Assembly: GCA_016887485.1 (NCBI GenBank)
Contig: CP069394.1
Coordinates: 2,294,001 to 2,358,000, forward strand
Length of the DNA: 64,000 bases
Source of the DNA: Chloroflexota bacterium
Lineage (GTDB): Bacteria; Chloroflexota; Anaerolineae; Anaerolineales; Anaerolineaceae
Direction: 5' to 3'
Position numbers and translations under genes: made by a program. Shown here in pieces: positions 1-7,959 of the stretch; the stretch's first letter is position 1; each line of letters opens with the position of its first letter. The notes under the pieces were generated by a model, which did no database searches, was not told where the DNA came from, and saw nothing but the letters and a program-made list of their open reading frames with translations.

Positions 1-761
1 ATATCGCCAAAAACCTTATCGATCGCAGATTGATTTTCGTCAGATATGTCTTCACGGAATGGGATTATTGTAAATAAATTGACTGATGCACGAGTTCTTT
101 CTCGAGTTATGGGATTATCACTACGAGCTATTTCGTTAAAAATTTCCTCTGTTACGCATAACTCAATTTCACTTGATAGCCATTCGCTTAGAAGAGCATT
201 GCTATCCTCTTTATTTCTAGAGTCTTTATAAATTAAGTCGTAGAAGATATTTGCATCAATAACCACATGGATCTTGTCATCAATTGATGAAAAAAAATCA
301 GCTGAAAACAAATCTGAATAACCATGATCATACAGGAAAATCGTTAATGTGCTTCCAGATTTACTTCTACCCTTTTTTTCTCCCTTTGCGATGAAGCCCA
401 TTTTCGGCCAAAAGCTATGAGCTTTCCAGTCTCGCCTGCAATGTACTCGAATCGCATAACTGTTTTGCTTTGAAATAACTTTTAAATGTTTAACTAACTC
501 CTTGGCATAGTTCTTACCTCTATACTCCTCTTTTATGCATAAATGAGTTATTGAAGTAAGTCTTAGTTTCAAGTTGTGGTTAAATAAGAGATATCCAACG
601 AAATTCTTTTTTTCATCAATTGCAACAAGAATTTTGTTCTCGATGGCAGCATTTTGGAAGGCCACCTTAGGCAAAAACCCCAAGGTGTCACTGTTCTTAT
701 CCCCTAAATCAATAACTGATTTTAGGTAAGGGGAGCTACTATTAATCCTGATTATTTCCAT
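1..761 (-). CDS. GNAT acetyltransferase-PIN nuclease fusion protein, 3'-truncated by the window edge
   Basis: Reading the minus strand from ATG at 761 gives 253 codons with no stop before the window edge, so the C-terminus is missing. The first ~135 residues look like a GNAT acetyltransferase: the acetyl-CoA loop EEYRGKNYAKELVKHL is followed by AHSFWPKMGF, the usual C-terminal GNAT motif. From about residue 165 a PIN ribonuclease domain begins with VVIDANIFYDL, which carries the first catalytic Asp, and continues with a helix containing TEEIFNEIAR, where the second conserved acidic residue is expected. PIN domains are metal-dependent RNases and are common as toxins. Whether the GNAT half controls the nuclease or modifies tRNA is not visible. 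No antitoxin-like gene lies upstream; the next gene (997) is a divergent housekeeping gene. The coding region is AT-rich relative to its neighbour. Confidence 0.8.
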   Translation of the reverse strand, partial: MEIIRINSSSPYLKSVIDLGDKNSDTLGFLPKVAFQNAAIENKILVAIDEKKNFVGYLLFNHNLKLRLTSITHLCIKEEYRGKNYAKELVKHLKVISKQNSYAIRVHCRRDWKAHSFWPKMGFIAKGEKKGRSKSGSTLTIFLYDHGYSDLFSADFFSSIDDKIHVVIDANIFYDLIYKDSRNKEDSNALLSEWLSSEIELCVTEEIFNEIARSDNPITRERTRASVNLFTIIPFREDISDENQSAIDKVFGD

Positions 762-908
762 GGCCCCAACTCGCTAATAGTATTATGAAAAAACATTATT
801 ATTATAAGGGATTTGCTATTAATCGGACCAGGAAAATCAGTATTATCCATGGGGCAATTAAGGAGGTAACAAACTGTTGTGTTGGCAGATTGTTGTTATA
901 TTTGTGGG

Positions 909-956
909 TATAATAAAATGTTAGGTGCTTTCCGTGGCGGAAATTGCATCGCCACG
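909..956 (+). promoter_or_regulatory. Candidate promoter -10 box and 5'-leader hairpin of the aldolase gene
   Basis: TATAAT at 909-914 is a consensus -10 box; the best -35 candidate, TTGGCA at 882-887, is 21 bases upstream, so the promoter is imperfect. Downstream, CGTGGCG (933-939) and CGCCACG (950-956) form a perfect 7-bp stem with a 10-base loop, which would fall in the transcript leader about 40 bases before the aldolase start. It is followed by only a weak T-rich stretch, so it may be an attenuator, a stabilising hairpin or an operator. Confidence 0.3.
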
Positions 957-996
957 TTATTTAGTCATATATTATTAATATTTCAAGGAGTTTAAG

Positions 997-1947
997 ATGA
1001 TCGTTACGACTAAAAAACTGTTTGAGCATGCGTATGGTAAATATGCCATCGGCGCTTATAACATCAACAACCTGGAACAGACCGTCGGTTTATTCCGCGG
1101 CAACCTGCAATCAAAAGCCCCCTTCATTATCCAGATCAGCAAAGGCGCTCGTTCCTATACCGATAAACTATTCCTCGAAGGCCTGATCCGCAGCGCTGAC
1201 GAAGTTTTCCCCGAGGCGATCTTCGCTGTGCATTTGGACCACGGCGACGAAGAAACCTGCTATGACTGCATCGACTCTGGCTTCTACAGCTCTGTGATGA
1301 TTGACGCAAGCCATGAATCTTTTGATGAAAATATTGCAATTACCAAGCGTGTGGTGGATGCTGCGCATGCCAAGGGTATTGTGGTGGAAGCGGAACTCGG
1401 TCAGTTAGGTGGCGTGGAAGAGCATGTCAAGGTGGACGAAGCCGATGCCAAGCTCACTAACCCCGCTCAGGCGAAGGAATTTATGGAACGCTCCGGTTGT
1501 GACTCGCTGGCCGTTGCAATCGGCACCAGCCACGGCGCTTTCAAATTCTCCGGCAGCCAGTCCCTGCATTTCGACGTCCTTGCCGAAATCCAGAAACAGC
1601 TCCCCGGCTTCCCGCTGGTCATGCACGGTTCCAGCTCCGTCCCACAGGAAGAAGTGGCTCGGATTAACGCTGCTGGTGGGGACATCAAAGGCGCGAAGGG
1701 CGTGGATGCCAGCCAATTCCGCGAAGCTGCCACATTGGGCGTGACCAAGATCAACATCGACACCGACGGCCGCCTGGTTTGGACCCGCGTGCACCGTGAG
1801 GTTTTCCGTGACCATCCTGAGGTATTTGACCTGCGCAACCCCGGCAAGATCTTCATGCAAGCCTATGCCGATTTCATTGCTCAGAAGAACGACTACCTTG
1901 GCAGCGCCGGCGAACTGGAAAGTGTTCGCGAATACCTCTCCAAGTAG
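997..1947 (+). CDS. fba: Class II fructose-bisphosphate aldolase
   Basis: This is the Zn-dependent aldolase of glycolysis and gluconeogenesis, which interconverts fructose-1,6-bisphosphate with dihydroxyacetone phosphate and glyceraldehyde-3-phosphate. The 316-residue protein has the class II signatures: AVHLDHG at 77-83 with catalytic Asp81 and Zn ligand His82, EAELGQLGG at 131-139, SHGAFKF with His179, VMHGSSS with His210, and the phosphate-binding NIDTDGR at 253-259. An AAGGAG ribosome site precedes the ATG. The flavodiiron protein gene follows after 8 bases, so the two are probably cotranscribed. A tagatose-bisphosphate or related ketose aldolase of the same family is the alternative. Confidence 0.93.
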   Translation: MIVTTKKLFEHAYGKYAIGAYNINNLEQTVGLFRGNLQSKAPFIIQISKGARSYTDKLFLEGLIRSADEVFPEAIFAVHLDHGDEETCYDCIDSGFYSSVMIDASHESFDENIAITKRVVDAAHAKGIVVEAELGQLGGVEEHVKVDEADAKLTNPAQAKEFMERSGCDSLAVAIGTSHGAFKFSGSQSLHFDVLAEIQKQLPGFPLVMHGSSSVPQEEVARINAAGGDIKGAKGVDASQFREAATLGVTKINIDTDGRLVWTRVHREVFRDHPEVFDLRNPGKIFMQAYADFIAQKNDYLGSAGELESVREYLSK

Positions 1948-1955
1948 GAGGATTT

Positions 1956-3152
1956 ATGAAGCCGATTGAGATCCGACCAGGGATCTGGTGGGTCGGGATT
2001 AACGACCGAGTGACCGATCTCTTTGAGGGCCTTTGGCCGATCCGAGAAGAAGGAATTTCCTATAATTCCTATCTGATCAAGGATGAAAAGACCGCGCTGA
2101 TTGATCTTTCCAAAGAAATGTTGAGCGACGACTATCTGGCCCAGTTGGCAGAAGTCTTCGATATCAGCACCCTGGATTATGTGATCATCAACCATATGGA
2201 GCCGGACCACAGCGGTGCGCTGACGCGGCTGCTGGAATTGGCACCGAATGCCAAGCTCCTGGGAATGCCCAAGGCGATTGACATGCTGGCTGATTTCTAT
2301 GGCCTGACGGAAAACACCGAACGCCTGAAGAACGGCCAGGAATTAAACCTGGGCGCAAATACGCTGCGATTCGTCTATACCCCGTTCGTCCACTGGCCCG
2401 AGACCATGATGACCTATCTGGTGGAGCAGAAAGTGCTCTTTCCCTGTGATGGGTTTGGCGGTTATGGCACGCTGGACGGCGCGATTTTTGATGATACCTG
2501 CGCCGATCTCGGTTGGTATGAGGCGGAATCCCTGCGCTATTTCACCAATATTGTGGCGGCATTCAGTAAGTCCGTGCTGTCCGCAATTGGCAAGTTTGCC
2601 GACACCCCGATTGAGGTGGTGGCGCCTTCACATGGTCTGATCTGGCGCAAGAACCCCGGCCGGATCGTTGAGCTTTATCAACGCTGGTCGGAGTATTACG
2701 GCTCCCCCGCTGAAGTTGGGATCACAGCCCTGTTTGGCACGATGTATCGCAACACCGAACATGCCCTGAGTGCGGCCCTGGAAGGGATCGCTTCGGAAGG
2801 CGTCCCGGTGACGGTGCATGATGTGCGCAAGGTTGATGTCAGCTATATTCTGCCTGATCTCTGGACCAAACGTGGTGTGCTGGTGGCTGCCCCGACTTAT
2901 GAAGGGCACATGTTCCCTGCCATGATGGATGTGCTGATGATGGCCGACCGCAAGCGCGTGAAGCATAAACAGGCGGCCTATCTTGGCAGTTATGCCTGGA
3001 GCGGCGGCGCAAAGAAAAGCTTTGACGAGATGGCGGCCAAGATGGAATGGGAAACCGTGAACGCTCTTGATTTCATCGGTGGTCCCCAGACTCTCGGCCT
3101 CGACCGTGCTCGTGAGTTGGGCGTGCAGCTGGCCCGTGCCGTGAAAGATTAA
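1956..3152 (+). CDS. Flavodiiron protein (FprA/rubredoxin-oxygen oxidoreductase family)
   Basis: Flavodiiron proteins reduce O2 to water or NO to N2O in the cytoplasm, protecting anaerobes. The 398-residue protein has the two-domain core: a metallo-beta-lactamase domain with di-iron ligands in HMEPDH (His80, Glu82, Asp84, His85), His146, Asp165 and His226, then from about residue 255 a flavodoxin domain starting ITALFGTMYRNTEHA. All canonical ligands appear present and there is no C-terminal rubredoxin extension. The ribosome site AGGAGG overlaps the stop of the aldolase gene, which supports translational coupling. O2 versus NO preference cannot be read from the sequence. Confidence 0.93.
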   Translation: MKPIEIRPGIWWVGINDRVTDLFEGLWPIREEGISYNSYLIKDEKTALIDLSKEMLSDDYLAQLAEVFDISTLDYVIINHMEPDHSGALTRLLELAPNAKLLGMPKAIDMLADFYGLTENTERLKNGQELNLGANTLRFVYTPFVHWPETMMTYLVEQKVLFPCDGFGGYGTLDGAIFDDTCADLGWYEAESLRYFTNIVAAFSKSVLSAIGKFADTPIEVVAPSHGLIWRKNPGRIVELYQRWSEYYGSPAEVGITALFGTMYRNTEHALSAALEGIASEGVPVTVHDVRKVDVSYILPDLWTKRGVLVAAPTYEGHMFPAMMDVLMMADRKRVKHKQAAYLGSYAWSGGAKKSFDEMAAKMEWETVNALDFIGGPQTLGLDRARELGVQLARAVKD

Positions 3153-3172
3153 TCCAACTTATTGTAAATATG

Positions 3173-3205
3173 CAACAGCCCCAGAAAACCTGGGGCTGTT
3201 GTTGG
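3173..3205 (+). terminator. Rho-independent-like terminator of the fba-flavodiiron operon
   Basis: A perfect 12-bp stem, CAACAGCCCCAG (3173-3184) and CTGGGGCTGTTG (3190-3201), has a 5-base loop, aaaac. The T-tail is weak. It lies 20 bases after the stop codon. Confidence 0.75.
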
Positions 3206-3264
3206 TTAATGGGAACGCATCTGCGCCTCACCGGGGGAACATGCGTAGATTTTTCCTGGGCTGG

Positions 3265-3741
3265 CTATTCCGCGATCGGCAGGTACAGGTCCAGGACGAA
3301 CTCGGTATCTGTTAGGTTGATGGGCAGGCTTCCCTCAAGCCACTGATGGTCACCGAAGTGATATTTGCTCTCTTCACACCAGGCGACCAGTTTCTCCCAG
3401 GTTTGACCGATCACTTCATATTTACCCTTAGGTACCACGCATTCCGTGACTGCATAGAGCCCTCCGGGAAAGTCTTTGAGTTCAACACCTTCTTCAGGCT
3501 CGACCTCATCCGGATCAACCACGATCCACACTTCATAGCCATAATTCGGGCTGCCTGGTGAGGGGTTCGGATTATTAAAACCAAACAGCCGGTGTTTTTC
3601 ACTATCTTCCAGAAGGCCTTTTTCTTTCGCCCAGGGTGTAAGCTTTCCCCAGGCGAGTTCTTCAGGGTTTTCACCAAAGCCCAGGAAGCTCGCCACATGG
3701 ATTGATTCCAAGGTCACAATACGGACATCTAACTCGTTCAT
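3265..3741 (-). CDS. GyrI-like effector-binding domain protein
   Basis: A 158-residue protein of the GyrI-like/AraC effector-binding (SOUL-like) type: N-terminal VRIVTLESIHVASFLGFG, then GYEVWIVVDPD, GGLYAVTECV and a C-terminal beta strand FVLDLYLPIAE. Such stand-alone domains bind small hydrophobic ligands or act as small-molecule hydrolases. The chosen ATG at 3741 has an AAAGGAG ribosome site; a longer reading frame reaches 3810 but has no such site. It is divergent from a WYL regulator at 3878, and free-standing GyrI-like proteins are often neighbours of such regulators, so regulation by it is plausible but inferred. Confidence 0.75.
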   Translation of the reverse strand: MNELDVRIVTLESIHVASFLGFGENPEELAWGKLTPWAKEKGLLEDSEKHRLFGFNNPNPSPGSPNYGYEVWIVVDPDEVEPEEGVELKDFPGGLYAVTECVVPKGKYEVIGQTWEKLVAWCEESKYHFGDHQWLEGSLPINLTDTEFVLDLYLPIAE

Positions 3742-3805
3742 TTGTGTACTCCTTTCATTTAATTTTTCTTCACGAAACATCTTCATTCGCCGGCAAATAT
3801 AGAAT

Positions 3806-3850
3806 AGCATAGAATCGCTGACATCTAGTGTCAGTCAAGTGTGTTATAGT
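3806..3850. promoter_or_regulatory. Divergent promoter region with an inverted-repeat operator candidate
   Basis: The 136-base gap between the divergent genes at 3741 and 3878 contains the inverted repeat CTGACA-N5-TGTCAG (3818-3834). It overlaps a possible minus-strand -35 TTGACT (3838-3833), with GATTCT 16 bases further on, and lies just upstream of TATAGT (3845-3850) on the plus strand. Its position fits an operator for the WYL regulator, but this is inference. Confidence 0.4.
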
Positions 3851-3877
3851 AAAAGTAACCTTATGAAGGAGGGTTGA

Positions 3878-4855
3878 TTGCGAGCTGACCGATTGTTATC
3901 CATCATGCTCTTGCTGCAGGGGCGCGGTAAAATGACGGCGCAGGACTTGGCAGAAGAGCTGGAAGTCTCGGAGCGTACCGTCTATCGGGATATTGATGCC
4001 TTATGCACGGCGGGTGTCCCGGTATACAGTGAATCCGGGCACGGCGGGGGTTATGGCCTGACGGAGGATTATCGATTGCACCTCACCGGGCTGAGCAAGG
4101 ATGAACTTCGCGCTTTGATGACATTGGGGAGCTTTGCGCCCCTTTCCGATCTTGGATTGCGGGATGAACTGCGGGCAGCTTTACTAAAGATCTCGGCCTC
4201 CTTACCGGAATCCAGCCGCTATGACGATGAGCGCATTCAGCGCTTTTTCCACTTCGACCAGACCTGGTGGCAGCAAAGCAGTGCCTGGATGCCCCATTTG
4301 CAAAAGGTGCAGGAAGCGCTCTGGCAGGATCGAAAACTTGAGATCCTCTACCGGCTGCCGCAGCCCCTCGAAGTCCGGCATCTGGTTTCACCGTATGGGC
4401 TGGTGGTGAAGGCAGGCCGCTGGTATCTGGTTTGTGAGCGTAATGGATCGGTCTTTGTTTACCGGCTGTCTGAATTGCTGGATGTGCAGCTGTCGGATGA
4501 GACTTTTACGCGGGTGGACGATTTTGATCTGGCCGCGTTCTGGTCAAAATGGTGCCAGCGGTATGAGGGCTTCCTGACGGTATTTACAGCGACTCTCGAT
4601 GTGGCCCCGGCCGTTTTCCCTTTGTTGCATAAAACTTTCGGCAGCCAGGTTGAGGAGCAACTTTTGGTGGCCAACCAAGCAGAAGCCGATGGCTGGCAGC
4701 GGATTGACGTGGCTTTTGAGTCCTTTGAGTCGGCCAGGGAGAAGGTCCTGGGGCTTGGCAGCGGGGTCAGGGTGATTGCCCCTCTGGCGCTGCGGTTGAG
4801 CGTGCAGGATTACGCACATCAGATCGTAAAACTCTATCAGCCCGACGGGAGTTAG
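3878..4855 (+). CDS. YafY-type transcriptional regulator (HTH_11 plus WYL domain)
   Basis: A 325-residue DNA-binding regulator. Residues 1-60 form a winged helix (TAQDLAEELEVSERTVYRDI), followed by the usual GGYGL wing. The C-terminal half is a WYL ligand-sensing domain: REL-like contacts around EILYRLPQ, then VSPYGLVVKAGRWYLVCE. Translation probably starts at TTG 3878, because GAAGGAGGG ends five bases before it. It is divergent from the GyrI-like gene, with a shared palindrome between them, suggesting it controls itself and that gene in response to a small molecule. Confidence 0.85.
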   Translation: MRADRLLSIMLLLQGRGKMTAQDLAEELEVSERTVYRDIDALCTAGVPVYSESGHGGGYGLTEDYRLHLTGLSKDELRALMTLGSFAPLSDLGLRDELRAALLKISASLPESSRYDDERIQRFFHFDQTWWQQSSAWMPHLQKVQEALWQDRKLEILYRLPQPLEVRHLVSPYGLVVKAGRWYLVCERNGSVFVYRLSELLDVQLSDETFTRVDDFDLAAFWSKWCQRYEGFLTVFTATLDVAPAVFPLLHKTFGSQVEEQLLVANQAEADGWQRIDVAFESFESAREKVLGLGSGVRVIAPLALRLSVQDYAHQIVKLYQPDGS

Positions 4856-4900
4856 CCCACTGCCCGGGGTTATTGATGGCACTGCCCCTTGAGAATGGGC

Positions 4901-4933
4901 TATAATTGGGTGCACATCCCCTGAAGAGGGGAT
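4901..4933 (+). promoter_or_regulatory. Candidate -10 box and small hairpin upstream of glnS
   Basis: TATAAT at 4901-4906 lies about 190 bases before the glnS start; no good -35 box is seen. It is followed by the small hairpin ATCCCC/GGGGAT (4916-4921, 4928-4933). The position suggests a long glnS leader. Confidence 0.3.
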
Positions 4934-4974
4934 TAGGTTAAATGTTTGATATCTATTTGCAGAAAATACCCCAT

Positions 4975-5047
4975 CCCGCCTGCGTTGCAGGCACCCTTCC
5001 CCCAAGGAGCGAAGCGACGCAGTCCCTGAAGCGAAGCGGAAGGGATG
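4975..5047. repeat. Dispersed intergenic repeat, inverted relative to the copies at 61.7-62.3 kb
   Basis: The stretch contains CCTTCCCCCAAGGAG, CGACGCAG and a purine-rich end AAGGGATGAG in the same order as the reverse complement of the right-hand repeat near 61997-62075. It also includes the short palindromes GCCTGCGTTGCAGGC and repeated GCGAAGCG units. It lies in the glnS leader and ends about 50 bases before the ATG. Confidence 0.55.
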
Positions 5048-5095
5048 AGTAAAGAAGTAATTTTAGTTTTTGGCATTATTTGAACGGAGAAACTT

Positions 5096-6784
5096 ATGAG
5101 TGAAGAAACAAACGCCCCCCGATCCAATTTCATTACCAATATTATTGATGAGCACCTCGAAAGCGGCCGGTTTGACACCGTGCACACCCGCTTTCCGCCG
5201 GAGCCGAACGGCTATCTGCACATCGGCCACGCCAAGTCGATCTGCCTGAATTTTGGCGTTGCCCAGGATTATGCCGGGCTGACCAATTTGCGCTTTGACG
5301 ACACCAACCCCACCAAGGAAGAGGTGGAATATATGGAGTCGATTGAGGCGGACGTGCGCTGGCTGGGGTTCAGCTGGGATGACCGGCTGTTCTATGCCTC
5401 TGATTACTTCGGCGCGCTCTATGAATATGCGGTGGAATTGATAAAGAAGGGCAAGGCCTTTGTTTGTGACCTCAATGCGGAAGAACTGCGCGAATATCGC
5501 GGCACCCTGACCGAATCGGGCAAAAACAGCCCCTACCGGGATCGCTCGATTGAGGAGAACCTGGACCTCTTTGAACGGATGAAGAACGGTGAGTTCCCGG
5601 ATGGCTCCCGCACGCTGCGTGCCAAGATCGACATGAGTTCCCCGAACCTGAACATGCGTGACCCTGTGATGTACCGCATTCTGCACGCCGAACACCCCCG
5701 CACGGGTGAGGCCTGGTGCATTTACCCGATGTATGACTACGCTCACTGCGTTTCCGACTCGCTTGAGAAGATCACCCACTCGATTTGCACCCTCGAGTTT
5801 GAAGATCACCGCCCGCTCTATGACTGGTTCCTGGATGAGTTGGGCATCTTCCATTCGCAGCAGATCGAGTTTGCCCGCCTGAACCTGACCTACACCGTGA
5901 TGAGCAAGCGTAAATTGCTGCAATTGGTAAAGGAAGGCTTTGTCAGCGGTTGGGACGACCCCCGTATGCCCACCCTTTCGGGGATGCGCCGCCGGGGCTA
6001 CACACCCGAAGCGATCCGGGCCTTTGCCGACACGATCGGCGTCTCCAAAGCCAACAGCCTGGTGGATGTGGAACTGCTGGAGCATGTGCTGCGCGATGAC
6101 CTCAATAACCGCGCCCGACGGGTGATGGCCGTGGTGGACCCGGTGAAGGTGGTCATTGATAACTATCCCGAGGACCAGGAAGAAGAATTTGAAGTGGCCT
6201 ATTTCCCCTGGGACCGCGAGAACAGCCCCACCCGGATGGTACCTTTTGGCCGTGAGATCTATGTTGAGCGCTCGGACTTCATGGAAGACCCGCCCAAGAA
6301 GTTCTACCGCCTGGCACTGAACGCCGAAGTGCGGCTGATGAACGCCTATTACATCACCTGTGTGGGCGTGGTGAAAAATGACGATGGCGAGATCGTTGAG
6401 CTGCACTGCACCTATGACCCCGAGTCACGGGGCGGCATGTCACCCGACGGCCGTAAGGTGAAAGGCACGCTGCATTGGGTCTCCGCCCGGCACGCGCTGG
6501 ACGCGGAGCTGCGGCTATATGATTACCTTTTCACCAAGGCGGACCCTTATGAGGTGGAAGAGGGCGGCCAGTTCACCGATAATATCAACCCCGACTCGCT
6601 GCAGGTGGTGACCGCCAAGCTGGAACCCGCGCTGCAGGATACCAAAGAGCACGAGCCCTTCCAGTTCATGCGCCAGGGTTACTTCTGCGCTGATGAGGAC
6701 TCCACGCCGGAGAAGCTGGTCTTCAACCGCACGATCTCCCTGGTGGATACCTGGGCGAAGATGGAAAAGGAAAAGACAAAGTAA
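5096..6784 (+). CDS. glnS: Glutaminyl-tRNA synthetase
   Basis: A class I aminoacyl-tRNA synthetase that charges tRNA-Gln directly. The 562-residue length fits GlnRS. The N-terminal Rossmann fold has the HIGH signature in [15 protein letters not shown] (HIGH at 42-45) and the KMSKS-equivalent VMSKRKL near 268-274. The anticodon-binding beta-barrels fill the C-terminal half ([30 protein letters not shown]). YDYAHCVSD with [11 protein letters not shown] is typical of GlnRS rather than bacterial GluRS. Many bacteria instead make Gln-tRNA by amidation, so this points to the GlnRS route. A strong terminator follows. Confidence 0.95.
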   Translation: MSEETNAPRSNFITNIIDEHLESGRFDTVHTRFPPEPNGYLHIGHAKSICLNFGVAQDYAGLTNLRFDDTNPTKEEVEYMESIEADVRWLGFSWDDRLFYASDYFGALYEYAVELIKKGKAFVCDLNAEELREYRGTLTESGKNSPYRDRSIEENLDLFERMKNGEFPDGSRTLRAKIDMSSPNLNMRDPVMYRILHAEHPRTGEAWCIYPMYDYAHCVSDSLEKITHSICTLEFEDHRPLYDWFLDELGIFHSQQIEFARLNLTYTVMSKRKLLQLVKEGFVSGWDDPRMPTLSGMRRRGYTPEAIRAFADTIGVSKANSLVDVELLEHVLRDDLNNRARRVMAVVDPVKVVIDNYPEDQEEEFEVAYFPWDRENSPTRMVPFGREIYVERSDFMEDPPKKFYRLALNAEVRLMNAYYITCVGVVKNDDGEIVELHCTYDPESRGGMSPDGRKVKGTLHWVSARHALDAELRLYDYLFTKADPYEVEEGGQFTDNINPDSLQVVTAKLEPALQDTKEHEPFQFMRQGYFCADEDSTPEKLVFNRTISLVDTWAKMEKEKTK

Positions 6785-6792
6785 ACGTTTAT

Positions 6793-6825
6793 AGGGGCGG
6801 GCCACTGTGCCCGCCCCTGTTTTTT
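6793..6825 (+). terminator. Terminator of glnS
   Basis: AGGGGCGGGC (6793-6802) and GCCCGCCCCT (6809-6818) form a perfect 10-bp GC-rich stem with loop cactgt, followed by GTTTTTT. The stem resembles the dispersed GGGGCGGG units at 28.5, 61.7, 61.9 and 62.2 kb. Confidence 0.85.
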
Positions 6826-6856
6826 ACCCAAAGGAATTGACTAATAGGCGGGATAA

Positions 6857-7045
6857 ATGAAGAAGTTGTTTCTGGACTTTCTTAGAAACCTGGCAATAAT
6901 GACCGCATGTGTGGGGGCACTTTATCTCTTTGTTCGGGATGCTTTTGATTGGGTGTATGGGTGGTTGGGCTCCATCTATGGACCGGCGGCTCTCATCCTG
7001 ATGCTTGTCGTTATGGCCATTCCTGGAGATAAGGATTGGGAGTAG
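6857..7045 (+). CDS. Small two-helix membrane protein, family member 1
   Basis: A 62-residue hydrophobic protein: a short basic/aromatic start (MKKLFLDFLRNL), a first membrane helix (about 13-28), a Trp/Tyr-rich turn, a second helix beginning at GPAALILMLVVMAIP (about 42-56), and a charged tail. Two paralogs of 63 and 62 residues at 7322 and 7600 share the layout FL..FL.NL, a central aromatic segment, then GP.A.I....V..(I/L)P and a polar tail. This copy lies just upstream of tRNA-Met, outside the repeat-bounded island that holds the other two. No function is recognised; small membrane regulators or toxins have similar sizes but nothing specific supports that. Confidence 0.65.
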   Translation: MKKLFLDFLRNLAIMTACVGALYLFVRDAFDWVYGWLGSIYGPAALILMLVVMAIPGDKDWE

Positions 7046-7112
7046 GGAAAACTTTCCGGGTTGAGAGTCTGCCAATCAGGCGGAACAAGTGAGTCCAAAG
7101 AAATTTCCCTCA

Positions 7113-7121
7113 TGGTATAAT
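7113..7121 (+). promoter_or_regulatory. Extended -10 promoter of tRNA-Met
   Basis: TGGTATAAT (7113-7121) is an extended -10 box about 14 bases before the mature tRNA 5' end. No clear -35 is visible. Confidence 0.5.
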
Positions 7122-7135
7122 TTCCAAACTCAGCC

Positions 7136-7207
7136 GGGCCCGTAGCTCAGCGGCAGAGCAGGCGGCTCATAACCGCTCGGTCGTAGGTTCGAATCCTACC
7201 GGGCCCA
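7136..7207 (+). tRNA. tRNA-Met (anticodon CAT)
   Basis: A 72-base cloverleaf: acceptor GGGCCCG/CGGGCCC, D-arm GCTC...GAGC, anticodon stem GGCGG/CCGCT with loop CTCATAA (anticodon CAT), and T-arm GTAGG-TTCGAAT-CCTAC. The discriminator is A and no CCA is encoded. CAT could also be the lysidine-modified tRNA-Ile2; the elongator Met assignment is by general resemblance. The 3' part is repeated at 8784-8809, marking it as an integration site. Confidence 0.9.
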
Positions 7208-7210
7208 TGT
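7185..7210 (+). repeat. Direct repeat, left copy (attL-like, 3' end of tRNA-Met)
   Basis: Twenty-six bases from AGGTTCGAATC to CCCATGT cover the T-loop, acceptor 3' strand and three bases beyond the tRNA. They recur without mismatch at 8784-8809. The base on each side differs between copies, so 26 is the exact repeat length. Confidence 0.9.
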
Positions 7211-7321
7211 GAAAGTCAATTTCTAACAAATTCAGTGCGGGAATTTTTCTAAGTAATATCCTAAAAGAAAATATTTTAATTAATTTATTGTCTAAGGTGG
7301 TCTTTTATCATTAGGAGGGTA

Positions 7322-7513
7322 ATGTTGAAAGATTTTCTAAAAAAGTTTTTAATCAATCTTGGGTGTGTTGCCCTGATGTTTCTTATTCCATTAATTATTT
7401 ATCCGGAAATAATGAAGGCGGTTATTCAAGGCTACTTTATGATTTTTGGACCCTTTGCAATAATCTTTATTGTCGTCTATTCACTTCCGAGTAAGTGGAA
7501 GAGAGGGAAATAG
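7322..7513 (+). CDS. Small two-helix membrane protein, family member 2
   Basis: A 63-residue protein with an AGGAGGGT ribosome site just before the ATG. It starts MLKDFLKKFLINLG, has a first helix through about residue 28, a YPEIMKAVIQGY linker, a second helix after GPFAIIFIVVYSLP, and a basic tail KWKRGK. YPE..K....Y....GP.A.IF..V..LP is shared with the copy at 7600, and the same plan, less conserved, with that at 6857. Lys and Arg at both ends of the hairpin suggest both termini face the cytoplasm. Function unknown. Confidence 0.7.
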   Translation: MLKDFLKKFLINLGCVALMFLIPLIIYPEIMKAVIQGYFMIFGPFAIIFIVVYSLPSKWKRGK

Positions 7514-7599
7514 TATTTAAGTAAAGAAAAAGATGGTCCAAAGTCTTTGCGCATGTCTATAATAGAAAAAGCGTGTTATTTCTCTTGATGGAGGGTAAG

Positions 7600-7788
7600 A
7601 TGGATTTCTTAAAGGGATTCTTAAAGAATTTACTTCTCATTTTCGTGCTATTTTTAGTTGTTTATTTTATGTATCCAGAAGTGGTCAAGCAAATGCTTGA
7701 AGCATATTGGCTCATTCTTGGGCCGATGGCTTTAATATTTGTGATAGTTGCTGCGTTGCCGAAAAAGAGAACGAAAAGGAGTGATTAG
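7600..7788 (+). CDS. Small two-helix membrane protein, family member 3
   Basis: A 62-residue paralog of the protein at 7322: MDFLKGFLKNLL, first helix, MYPEVVKQMLEAYW, then GPMALIFVIVAALP and the basic tail KKRTKRSD. The ATG at 7600 is preferred over an upstream start because TGGAGGG lies five bases before it and the resulting length matches the other two copies. It lies 86 bases after the paralog at 7322. Function unknown; tandem copies suggest recent duplication. Confidence 0.7.
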   Translation: MDFLKGFLKNLLLIFVLFLVVYFMYPEVVKQMLEAYWLILGPMALIFVIVAALPKKRTKRSD

Positions 7789-7959
7789 TTACGAGTAATT
7801 TAGTACTTCACTACTTGATTTACTAGCTATGTTTTTTTGGAAGTTTATTTCCTACTTTATCCCTACTATACTTTCCTGGTTAACTTGGGTAATGGAAAAC
7901 ATAAATGGGATGAAAAAGAATTATTCTATTCATAGATTTTAGATGAAAGGGGCGGGGTC

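Noticed and set aside
877-924. Short leader peptide (about 15 codons from TTG 877) after a strong TAAGGAGGTAAC site
   Set aside because: It lies upstream of and across the -10 box, has a non-ATG start, and carries no telling codon run; the ribosome-site match is probably chance.
5063-6406. 447-codon minus-strand frame inside glnS
   Set aside because: It is antisense to a clearly coding GlnRS gene, His/Val-rich, with no ribosome site.
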